A stretch of 39,206 nucleotides of DNA from Thiomicrospira sp. Lineage in GTDB: Bacteria > Pseudomonadota > Gammaproteobacteria > Thiomicrospirales > Thiomicrospiraceae. Shown here piece after piece: positions 31,889 through 39,206 of this stretch (within the stretch, counting starts at the first letter, position 1; every line of letters begins with the position of its first letter). The stretch covers positions 1 to 39,206 of the forward strand of contig NZ_JACUTY010000015.1 in the NCBI RefSeq assembly GCF_014859555.1, written 5' to 3'. The notes beneath the pieces are model-generated. The model had not been told where the DNA came from, made no database searches, and saw only the letters and a list, made by a program, of their open reading frames with translations. Made by a program: the position numbers and the translations under genes.

Positions 31889-32407
31889 TTAGTCGTTATA
31901 TTGAATCACTGAGCGTACTTTCATATCGGCGTATTCAAAGCTGTTTAATGCGGCTAAATCGACTAAACAAGCCAAGCCGACTACTTGATAACCAACCCTA
32001 TCGCAGAGTTCGCAAGCGGCTTGCATTGAGCCGCCGGTGGCAATTAAGTCGTCTAATATAATAATGCGCGAGCCATCGCCTTTTTGCATTTCTAACTTAT
32101 CGCGCCCATATTCCAAGCCATACTCAATTGAGGCGTGCACATTGGGCAACTTGCCGGGTTTGCGTACCTTGATAAAGCCCTTGTTGTGTTTGTAAGCTAA
32201 AGCGGCGGCAAAAATAAAACCGCGAGACTCAATACCCGCAACATGGTCAATGTTGGCCCATTCTTGTTGACTAAATAAATCACTCATCGCATCAATGGTG
32301 GCGTGTAAATGATTTTTAAGTAAAGGTGAAATATCACGAAACAAAATGCCCGGTTTTGGAAAGTCCGGTACATTTGACATATATTGGCTTAAAGGATGTG
32401 GATTCAT
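31889..32407 (-). CDS. apt: Adenine phosphoribosyltransferase
   Basis: 172-aa purine salvage enzyme converting adenine and PRPP to AMP. The PRPP loop is IIILDDLIATGGSMQAACE (near 119-137), with the FPKPGILFRDI opening and the VAGIESRGFIFAAALAYK segment typical of Apt. Length is normal (E. coli 183). It follows the GGDEF-EAL gene by 31 bp on the same strand and could be read from that transcript. Confidence 0.96.
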   Translation of the reverse strand: MNPHPLSQYMSNVPDFPKPGILFRDISPLLKNHLHATIDAMSDLFSQQEWANIDHVAGIESRGFIFAAALAYKHNKGFIKVRKPGKLPNVHASIEYGLEYGRDKLEMQKGDGSRIIILDDLIATGGSMQAACELCDRVGYQVVGLACLVDLAALNSFEYADMKVRSVIQYND

Positions 32408-32438
32408 TTAGGTACCTTAAAAATGAGTATTCTATAGT

Positions 32439-35171
32439 TTAACGAGTTTCTCTGACAAAATCAGGCGATGGGCGACCGTACAAGTAACCTTGTAATAAAT
32501 CGCAGCCTAAATCATGCAAGATACGGGCTTGTTCAGGCTCTTCAACGCCTTCGGCGACCACGGCTAATTGTAATTCTTTTGCTAGGGTAATAATGGTTTT
32601 AACAATCGCGGCATCATTTTCATCAACCAGCATATCACGCACAAACGACTGATCCACTTTTAACGAACCTAAGGGTAAGGATTTTAAATAATTTAAAGAC
32701 GAATAGCCAGTGCCAAAGTCATCTAAGGCAAAGTTGATGCCGAGGGTTTTTAATGCATGCATTTTTTCAGCGGTATCCTGAATATCATCCATCAACATAC
32801 TTTCGGTAATTTCGAGTTCTAGTTTGCTAGCATCAATATTATATTGACTTAAGGCATGATTAATAGAGTCCACAAAATCTGGCTGGTGGAATTGACGAGC
32901 ACTTATATTAATCGCCAGTTTTAGATTTTGTTTGTCGGGTTGTTCTTGCCAGGCTTGCAGGGTTAAGCAGGCCTGGTGGAGTATCCATTTGCCGATGGGG
33001 ATAATGAGTCCGGTTTCTTCGGCGACACCAATAAAATCAAATGGAGTAACTAGCCCCTTTTGTGGGTGCTGCCAGCGAATTAAGGCTTCATAACCGTGTA
33101 ACTCACCCGAAAAACAATATTTAGGTTGATAATAAAGCACAAACTCCTTGAGTTCGATTGCGCGCCGCAGGTCAAATTCAATTTCGCTGCGTTTAGAGGC
33201 GGCTTCTTGCATAGATGGATCAAAGAACCGAATTGTATTACGCCCTTGAGCTTTAGCTTGGTACATCGCCAAATCTGAACGTTTCATAATTTCATCGGCG
33301 GATTCGTAGTGGTCAATAAACAGGTTAATCCCGATACTGGCGGTTAAAACATATTGGCTCTCAGATAACGGATAAGCCTCATTAAAGCGATTCAAGATTT
33401 TTTCCGACACCAGTTTGGCGTGGTTGGCGGCCTCTTCCTGTTTGAAGCCTATATCTTGCAATAAGATAATGAATTCATCACCACCGGGTCGGGCGACCGT
33501 GTCGCCTTCTCTCACGCAGGATTTTAAACGCTCAGCGACTTGTTTTAAGAGTTCATCGCCCAGTTTATGCCCTAACGTATCATTGAGGTTTTTGAAATGG
33601 TCGAGGTCAATAAACAGCAATGCACAATAATGCAGATTGCGCGAGCTGGCGGAGATCGCCTGAGCAATATGGTCTTCCAGCAAACGACGGTTCGCCAAGC
33701 CGGTTAATGGGTCGTAAAACGCGAGTTTATGAATACGTTCTTCATTGAGTTTACGCATCGTGATGTCACTAAAAGTCGATAAATAGTGAGTAATTTGACC
33801 TTTAGGATTCCTGATCACAGTGATAACTTGGTGTTCGGGATAAATTTCGCCGTCCTTGCGACGGTTCCATATTTCGCCACGCCAGCCGCCGGTTTCAATA
33901 ATGTCGGCCCACATTTGCTGGTAAAACTCATCGTCATGCACACCAGACTTAAGAATACGCGGGGTTTGACCCACGGCTTCTTTCTCGCTAAAGCCGGTAA
34001 TGTCGGTAAACGCATGGTTGACCCGAATAATGGTTTGATTGGCATCGGTGATTAAAATCGCCTCTTGAGTTTCAAACGCCACTGATGAAATTCGCAGGTT
34101 TTCTTCGTTGCGTTTAACCAGCGTTAAACTATTCGATAAACGTTGGTTGTAAATCATTAATAAAAAGCCCAGCAGCAAGATGATCGCTAACGCCACCCAG
34201 CTCATCATGACCTCTACTTTGCGTGCTTGCCAAATGTCTTTCCAGCCAATTTCAGGCAGAATATGGTACGGGCGTATTCTTAAACTTCGCATCAGTTCAC
34301 GAATAGGTTCGTAATCGGCTGGCACACTGAAACCGTAAAAATTGGCGTTACGTAAAACCGGGCTATTATAAGGTATGGCTAAAAATGCGCTGGTGACCTG
34401 TCCAGCATACTCCATGCGAATATGTGGCATAGCCGCGAGCGGCCATTCTGGATAAATTTGGGTAGAAATTAAAAACGGAAAGCCGGCCAATTCTTGTGGA
34501 TTCAGTACGCGCAGATGGTCTAAATTTATTAAGCCACGCGCTTGCATGTTTTCTAATACACCAGTGCGTACAAAAGCGGCATCGGCACGATCATCCAGCA
34601 CCGCGTTAACCGCTAAATCATGTGGCATTTCGGTTTCAAATACACTGTAACTATCAGGCTCAACACCTGCGAGTTTAATTTCGTAGGCTTGCATCATATA
34701 GCCACCAAACGAGCCTTCTTTAGGTGAGGCAATACGTTGACCTTTTAAATCAATCAAATCTAAAATGTCGGTTCGGTCATTTTTAACCACAACCACACCG
34801 CCAAAGCCCCGCAGCGGGATACCATCATGCAACGTCATTAAACTTACCAAAGGACTTGACAGGCCTTGAGAGTGTGCCAGTTCAACATAAAAAGCCGAAT
34901 TGGTAAGCACAAAGTCGAGCTCACGTCGTGCCACCGCTAAACTTAATTCATCATAATATAACGGCCGCAGTGTTAATTCTATGTCGGTGAGCTGTCGATT
35001 TAGGTGGTCGATAATCGGTTGCCAGCGTGCTTCAACTATCGGCTTAGGTTGAAAGGCGAGCACACCCAGCACAAAGGTTTCTTTTGCTTTAAGTGTGGTG
35101 GAATAAAAAACAAATAGAAGCCCAAGCAATAATCCCCAGCCAAGTTGCTGGTCGGAACGTCGGCCGATCAT
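32439..35171 (-). CDS. PhnD-type sensor-PAS-GGDEF-EAL c-di-GMP enzyme
   Basis: 910-aa membrane protein. After a signal segment (10-28) residues 32-300 form a periplasmic phosphonate-binding-like (PhnD/type 2 substrate-binding) domain, then a transmembrane helix (324-341), PAS (360-475), GGDEF (485-650) and EAL (665-905). GGDEF is canonical at 563-567 with the RxxD inhibition site Arg554-Asp557; EAL 695-697, NISARQF, ITES, DDFGTGYSS, LKVDQS and AEGVE are intact, so both synthesis and hydrolysis are possible. Its ATG overlaps the stop of an orphan solute-binding lipoprotein gene, implying co-expression. Confidence 0.9.
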   Translation of the reverse strand: MIGRRSDQQLGWGLLLGLLFVFYSTTLKAKETFVLGVLAFQPKPIVEARWQPIIDHLNRQLTDIELTLRPLYYDELSLAVARRELDFVLTNSAFYVELAHSQGLSSPLVSLMTLHDGIPLRGFGGVVVVKNDRTDILDLIDLKGQRIASPKEGSFGGYMMQAYEIKLAGVEPDSYSVFETEMPHDLAVNAVLDDRADAAFVRTGVLENMQARGLINLDHLRVLNPQELAGFPFLISTQIYPEWPLAAMPHIRMEYAGQVTSAFLAIPYNSPVLRNANFYGFSVPADYEPIRELMRSLRIRPYHILPEIGWKDIWQARKVEVMMSWVALAIILLLGFLLMIYNQRLSNSLTLVKRNEENLRISSVAFETQEAILITDANQTIIRVNHAFTDITGFSEKEAVGQTPRILKSGVHDDEFYQQMWADIIETGGWRGEIWNRRKDGEIYPEHQVITVIRNPKGQITHYLSTFSDITMRKLNEERIHKLAFYDPLTGLANRRLLEDHIAQAISASSRNLHYCALLFIDLDHFKNLNDTLGHKLGDELLKQVAERLKSCVREGDTVARPGGDEFIILLQDIGFKQEEAANHAKLVSEKILNRFNEAYPLSESQYVLTASIGINLFIDHYESADEIMKRSDLAMYQAKAQGRNTIRFFDPSMQEAASKRSEIEFDLRRAIELKEFVLYYQPKYCFSGELHGYEALIRWQHPQKGLVTPFDFIGVAEETGLIIPIGKWILHQACLTLQAWQEQPDKQNLKLAINISARQFHQPDFVDSINHALSQYNIDASKLELEITESMLMDDIQDTAEKMHALKTLGINFALDDFGTGYSSLNYLKSLPLGSLKVDQSFVRDMLVDENDAAIVKTIITLAKELQLAVVAEGVEEPEQARILHDLGCDLLQGYLYGRPSPDFVRETR

Positions 35172-36154
35172 AAACGTGCCTTAGGAATAAATTCGTTGGT
35201 AAAAATGGTGCGTAAATCACAGTCGTCTACAATAATGCCAGCTTCATGCATCACGTAAACTAAGTGGGCCGCGGCTTTTATCATACGGTCATCCAGTTTG
35301 GATAAATAAGCGTAGTTGGCAAGCGCATCGGGCATTAATAAGCCACGGTAAACTTGCATTATATCTTCGGCTGGCATATTCATGCGTTTAGCAATGCGGT
35401 GGCTGGCATCCATAGGATTGGTGCGGAAATGATGAAGTGCATTAAAATGTGTATCAATCAGATCATACAGCGCCATTTTATGGCGCTGAGCGGCGTCGGC
35501 CGTGACCACCAACAAGTCAAAGATTTTGTCGGGAATTTGTTGGCTATTAAACAGTCTGTGACCACCGGAATAGAGTAGTTTGGTGGCATTGGGTTCATAG
35601 GTAATAAGCGCATCTACTTCATTATCCAACCAGGCCTGGTGGTGATGGTCGAAACTCATGTCGACCAACTTGATTTCATTTCGATCCAAAATGCTGTGGT
35701 TCAGAAACTCGTGCAGCATCAGCGCGCCTAAAGCAGAGGCTTCGTAACCAATGGTTTTGCCGGTTAAATCTTGCGGCGTTTTTATGTCAGGCTTTGCGAT
35801 TACGACATCGGCACCCACCGAAATATCAAAAATCATCGCCACGCGTAAATCGTAGCCTTCACTGCACAAACGAATCATTTCATCTAGCGTTAACATCGCC
35901 GCTTGGGCTCGGCCATCACGAATCGCTTGCATGGATTCTGAGGCATTTGGTGTGTCTAGACTTTGCATACCGTTTAGTGGCAGCCAGCCTAAGTCACGCG
36001 CCATAAAAAAGATTTCGTAACCCGGCCAAGGATGCCCTGCGACCACCAGTGGTTCAGTCGGCCCACAAGCTGATAACCACGGCGCGAGCATAGAGACGCC
36101 AGATAATTGTAATAGCTGGCGCCGACTAAGTGATGGGAGGCGTTGCGAAGCCAT
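35168..36154 (-). CDS. Orphan NMT1/SsuA-type solute-binding lipoprotein
   Basis: 328-aa periplasmic-binding protein with a twin-Arg-containing lipoprotein signal (SRRQLLQLSGVSMLAPWLSAC, Cys30). The body has the two-lobe type 2 binding fold of NMT1/ABC-nitrate/sulfonate receptors (GHPWPGYEIFFMARDLGWL near the N-terminus; DLTGKTIGYEASALG; DALITYEPNATKL). No ABC permease or ATPase is nearby; instead it overlaps a c-di-GMP enzyme with its own binding domain by 4 bp. It may present ligand to that sensor rather than import it (inference). GAGG precedes ATG 36154. One ACCAGGCCTGGT copy codes HHQAW. Confidence 0.85.
   Translation of the reverse strand: MASQRLPSLSRRQLLQLSGVSMLAPWLSACGPTEPLVVAGHPWPGYEIFFMARDLGWLPLNGMQSLDTPNASESMQAIRDGRAQAAMLTLDEMIRLCSEGYDLRVAMIFDISVGADVVIAKPDIKTPQDLTGKTIGYEASALGALMLHEFLNHSILDRNEIKLVDMSFDHHHQAWLDNEVDALITYEPNATKLLYSGGHRLFNSQQIPDKIFDLLVVTADAAQRHKMALYDLIDTHFNALHHFRTNPMDASHRIAKRMNMPAEDIMQVYRGLLMPDALANYAYLSKLDDRMIKAAAHLVYVMHEAGIIVDDCDLRTIFTNEFIPKARL
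35629..35640. repeat. ACCAGGCCTGGT palindrome in solute-binding gene
   Basis: Exact 12-mer; coding strand reads His-Gln-Ala-Trp. Confidence 0.9.
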
Positions 36155-36227
36155 GGTTTACCTCGATCAGTTCAAAAGAATTAAACTGATTTTATACGTT
36201 TTTGTGATTAGCGTGTCTGTTTTTCGA

Positions 36228-38813
36228 CTATTTTACATGTTCTGGGACGTGTTGCATAAATTCGGCCGCCGGAAAACCCACAAAATAACCCTGTGCATAA
36301 TGAATGCCGAGTTTTTTAACCGCATCCAGGGTTTCTCGGTCTTCAATAAACTCGGCCACGGTTTCAATCCCAATCGATTTAGCGAGCGCCACGGCACTTT
36401 CGACAAACGCGTGATCAATCCGATCATGCAACATATTGCTAATAAATTCACCTTCAATTTTTAAATAATCGATCGGGAAATGTTTTAAATAATGGAAAGA
36501 CGAAAAGCCTGAACCAAAATCATCAATTGCAAACCGAAAACCTTCAAATTTGAGATCACGCACAAATTTTTCAAGCAAACTAATGTTGCGCACGGTTTCG
36601 CGTTCAGTCAGCTCAAACACAATAGAGTTAGGCGAAATATCGAATTCTTGTGCGAGGGTTTTAACCTGGTTAATGAACTCATTTAAGATCATCGCCTTGG
36701 GCGATAAATTGATGAATAACAGGCCTTTGTATTGCGAATCGCGCATTTTCTTAAAGGCTTGTTTAATCAAAATATAGTCGAGTTTGTGCACGATTCCCAT
36801 GTTTTCTGCGACATCAATAAACTCATTGGCGGTCACTAAACGCCCCTTGTGGCGAATACGCATTAGCAGTTCATGCACCTCCACCACTGGTTGATCGCCA
36901 GCGATACCTAAAATCGGCTGGAAATGGGCTTCAATTGAGGACTCGTTTTCTAAAACATCCAACAAGAAAGAAGTTTTTTCGGTGTTTCGATGATACAAAT
37001 CGTGCAATTCATCGTCGGTTGGAATCGACACTTGATCTTTACCGATATGCTTACTTTTGTACATCATGTTGTCGGCGACCACAAACAACTCTTTGCTGGA
37101 TTTAGCGTGTTCCGGATAACTCGCGAGCCCAATCGAACAGGCGACATGCACACGTTGGTTGTTATGCGCGATTTCCTCAATTTTATGCACTTGATCCAGC
37201 ACTCTTTGGGCGACATCGTAGGCTTGGCCCAGGTTGGTTTCGGGCAATAAAATCACAAACTCATCGCCACCGTAACGTCCAAATACATCGCCAGGGCGCA
37301 AGATGTCGTGTACCTGAGTGGCAAAACTTTGCAACATCAAGTCACCAAACGCATGGCCAAACCGGTCGTTGATGTTTTTAAAGTTATCAAAATCCAACAC
37401 CATTAATGAAAACGCATAGTCTTTGCGATCGGCACGGCCCATTTCGTATTCCAGCATTTCATTAAACACGCGCTGGTTAAATAAATTGGTAAGTGGATCA
37501 CGTGTAGCGTAATACTCTAAATCGTGGGTGTATTTATTGATGGCTTTGATCGAGCCGACCACGTTAATTAAAGTGGTTAAAATGCTTTCGATCACCATCG
37601 CGCGGGTTAGGTCCTGGCCAACCAGCGATTGCACACCTATGCCGACTACGCCACCAATTTTGGGTGTATCTAACATTAAGCTTTTGGTTTGGAGTTCAAT
37701 ATCTACACTATTTTCACGCAATGATCGACTTTCATCCGCAATCGAATGATGAATATCAATGGTTGGGTCATGGCGCAAAATTGGGTGATTTTTAATTTGA
37801 TTACACGCCGAATCTTCAAACATCTTTTTCATCGAATCGGTGGGCACACCGGCCCAAAAAATCTCCATCGCAAAACGTTCTTCGTCGTCGGTACGAAACA
37901 CCACAAACAACGCGTACATGGGAAGAATTGTGGTCATCTCAATAATCAGATTATTAATGTGCTCTTTCCAGTCTTTGACGACTTCAGAGGTAATAATAAA
38001 CTTATCCAGCAGCTGAATTTCAAACTCCAAAATATCGCGATCCACCGCCACGGTTTGAAGTTTTTCCGCCAAGCTTTGGAACTGTTCACCGAGTTGCTGG
38101 AATTCACTGTATTCAGAAAACAACGCATTCGGTTCAATGTCTTTTAAGTCGCGCACCTTCTGAATGCTTTGCACCTGGTTGTGCAAGGTGGTGATGGCTT
38201 TGTTTAATACCGAAGTTAGTTTAAGACCAATCAAATAGGCCATCAACATAGGCAAGGGTAATAACACCAAGAAAAACCAGAAAAACTGGGTTTTGGCCTC
38301 AGAGATTTCCGAACCTAAATCCTGTGAGATATGCATAATGCCCAGCACGTCGCCTTTTTTTGCGTTGGCATGGCAACTTAAGCAACGCGCTTCGGCTTTT
38401 AGAGGTAGCAGGCTTAAGCGTAAATCACCTTTGGCGTGCACCGCGGCTTCACCTGTGCGAAATACCGGGCTAATCCATTGCTTAACATCCTCATTCATGT
38501 CTTGCTTAAATGCGCCGTATAAATCAGCCACTAAAGCACTGCGGTATATATCAATTTCAATGTCCGAACGTTGGTAGGCTTGCTGGGTATCGTCTAAAAA
38601 CTGGTTAAGTTGCTCGCGACTCCAACCTTGGCTCATAATTTCGTACATCTTGTCGAAGGTCAGTTGCGAAAGTGTGACCGCCCCTTTCTGAGCATTTTGA
38701 GTGAGCACTCGTTCAAAAATATTGGAGGCGACCAAATAGGACAAACCAAATAGAGCGAAAGAGGCGACAAGTGCGCCCATTAAAATAAGTTTTTTGATGC
38801 TGGTCGGTTTCAT
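36228..38813 (-). CDS. DUF3365-GGDEF-EAL c-di-GMP enzyme with CxxCH heme site
   Basis: 861-aa membrane signalling protein. Transmembrane helices 9-29 and 177-198 bracket a periplasmic DUF3365 domain with CLSCH (Cys144, Cys147, His148), a c-type heme motif. A coiled coil and a GAF-like cytoplasmic region (265-425) precede GGDEF (430-600; motif intact at 515-519, RxxD site Arg506-Asp509) and a divergent EAL domain (605-855; HELLMR in place of EALIRW, NLSPKAM, LTERE, DDFGSGFSS, LKIEGE, AEFIE). Metal and base residues appear kept, so phosphodiesterase activity is possible but less sure than cyclase activity. The solute-binding gene follows 73 bp downstream. Confidence 0.88.
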   Translation of the reverse strand: MKPTSIKKLILMGALVASFALFGLSYLVASNIFERVLTQNAQKGAVTLSQLTFDKMYEIMSQGWSREQLNQFLDDTQQAYQRSDIEIDIYRSALVADLYGAFKQDMNEDVKQWISPVFRTGEAAVHAKGDLRLSLLPLKAEARCLSCHANAKKGDVLGIMHISQDLGSEISEAKTQFFWFFLVLLPLPMLMAYLIGLKLTSVLNKAITTLHNQVQSIQKVRDLKDIEPNALFSEYSEFQQLGEQFQSLAEKLQTVAVDRDILEFEIQLLDKFIITSEVVKDWKEHINNLIIEMTTILPMYALFVVFRTDDEERFAMEIFWAGVPTDSMKKMFEDSACNQIKNHPILRHDPTIDIHHSIADESRSLRENSVDIELQTKSLMLDTPKIGGVVGIGVQSLVGQDLTRAMVIESILTTLINVVGSIKAINKYTHDLEYYATRDPLTNLFNQRVFNEMLEYEMGRADRKDYAFSLMVLDFDNFKNINDRFGHAFGDLMLQSFATQVHDILRPGDVFGRYGGDEFVILLPETNLGQAYDVAQRVLDQVHKIEEIAHNNQRVHVACSIGLASYPEHAKSSKELFVVADNMMYKSKHIGKDQVSIPTDDELHDLYHRNTEKTSFLLDVLENESSIEAHFQPILGIAGDQPVVEVHELLMRIRHKGRLVTANEFIDVAENMGIVHKLDYILIKQAFKKMRDSQYKGLLFINLSPKAMILNEFINQVKTLAQEFDISPNSIVFELTERETVRNISLLEKFVRDLKFEGFRFAIDDFGSGFSSFHYLKHFPIDYLKIEGEFISNMLHDRIDHAFVESAVALAKSIGIETVAEFIEDRETLDAVKKLGIHYAQGYFVGFPAAEFMQHVPEHVK

Positions 38814-38932
38814 TAGATGCGTTTCAAATTCGAATAAGATGTTCAGTATAGTGGAGCCACCGCAGGACGGCTAATAAAAAACCGTTATAACCCAATGCAG
38901 TTGTATAAAAAGTTGATACGGAATAATTTTAG

Positions 38933-38944
38933 ACCAGGCCTGGT
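38933..38944. repeat. ACCAGGCCTGGT palindrome, intergenic copy
   Basis: Exact 12-mer outside any gene. Confidence 0.9.
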
Positions 38945-39076
38945 GCTGGATAAGCTGAAGGCTTTCAATAACTTGACAATCTGAAATGACGGTTAGATTG
39001 GAATTTTGCCAGGTGAGTAAGCGTTAAAAACAAAGTAAAAATAATTATAAAGTGAATTGTTTAGCGAGAGCTTGGC

Positions 39077-39105
39077 TGAAAACCCGAAGCATTTCGCTCC
39101 GGGTT
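39077..39105 (-). terminator. Terminator of the ABC-F gene
   Basis: Minus-strand stem AACCCG/CGGGTT (39100-39105 with 39081-39086), extended inward by AGC/GCT, followed by TTTTC; six bases after the stop. Confidence 0.6.
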
Positions 39106-39111
39106 GAGGGG

Positions 39112-39206
39112 TTAGACGAAGCCTTTGTAGCTTAAATAAGCCTCATAATTGTCGTTAAAGTCTTCAATACCTTCTGGCGACATCACCCACAAGCGTTGCG
39201 CTAATG
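39112..39206 (-). CDS. ABC-F family ATPase, C-terminal fragment
   Basis: Only the last 31 codons are in the window. The C-terminus, ending PEGIEDFNDNYEAYLSYKGF-V, resembles ABC-F proteins of the YbiT type (pattern of Asp-Phe ... Asn-Tyr-x-x-Tyr-Leu near the end). ABC-F proteins act on ribosomes. The gene runs off the right edge, so assignment rests on this short tail. Confidence 0.55.
   Translation of the reverse strand, partial: LAQRLWVMSPEGIEDFNDNYEAYLSYKGFV

Larger units (their letters stand above)
38814..39111. other. 298-bp intergenic region
   Basis: AT-rich region between the partial ABC-F gene and the DUF3365 gene. It contains a possible minus-strand -10 TATACT about 35 bp before the DUF3365-GGDEF-EAL start, an ACCAGGCCTGGT copy (38933-38944) and a terminator hairpin near the right end. 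No open frame worth calling. Confidence 0.6.

Noticed and set aside
1-39206. CRISPR array or tandem repeat explanation for the repeated word
   Set aside because: Copies are dispersed at irregular distances, mostly in genes, with no constant spacer length.

Overview
The window looks like chromosome of a sulfur-oxidising, motile gammaproteobacterium of the Thiomicrospira/Hydrogenovibrio type. This is an inference from gene content (persulfide dioxygenase-like protein, YeeE/YedE sulfur transporter, rhodaneses, NO detoxification, many c-di-GMP enzymes) and moderate GC, not from a marker gene. I see no rRNA, tRNA, CRISPR array or insertion sequence. Two near-canonical ParB-binding parS sites (4404-4419 and 8327-8342) suggest an origin-proximal position.

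Layout. 1-2.7 kb: pirin and an NADPH-dependent FMN reductase in one operon behind an inverted-repeat operator, a terminator, then a membrane acyltransferase. 2.7-9.1 kb: MltC-like lytic transglycosylase, a His-rich secreted protein with a TonB-dependent receptor, a membrane-anchored DNA/RNA nuclease, CmoM-like tRNA methyltransferase and a membrane protein of unknown function. 9.2-11.5 kb: HDOD protein and a diguanylate cyclase. 11.7-16.3 kb: nitrosative-stress block with nnrS and hmp divergent from nsrR, an NsrR-type operator between them, then a periplasmic rhodanese and an HPP-family membrane protein. 16.3-18.7 kb: heme-type DUF3365-PAS-GGDEF-EAL protein. 18.9-23.0 kb: persulfide/sulfur block (ArsR-rhodanese fusion, YeeE/YedE transporter, ETHE1-like dioxygenase) divergent from an MFS transporter, with three matching palindromic operators. 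23.1-30.1 kb: moxR-DUF58-DUF4381-VWA-VWA/TPR-BatD operon, interrupted after moxR by a DUF559 gene bounded by inverted repeats. 30.1-32.4 kb: trxC, a small duplicated-repeat protein, an sRNA- or leader-like structured region, a low-complexity protein and apt. 32.4-38.8 kb: three genes read leftwards, a DUF3365-GGDEF-EAL protein, an orphan solute-binding lipoprotein and a PhnD-type-sensor-PAS-GGDEF-EAL protein. The right edge holds the C-terminus of an ABC-F ATPase.

The most striking feature is not a gene. The perfect palindrome CCAGGCCTGG occurs 19 times (16 as ACCAGGCCTGGT), where a random sequence of this length would have about 0.04. It lies in coding and intergenic DNA, most often read as Gln-Ala-Trp, and at two gene ends it is the centre of 30- and 36-bp perfect palindromes. 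It behaves like a highly iterated palindrome or a symmetric genome-wide signal word.
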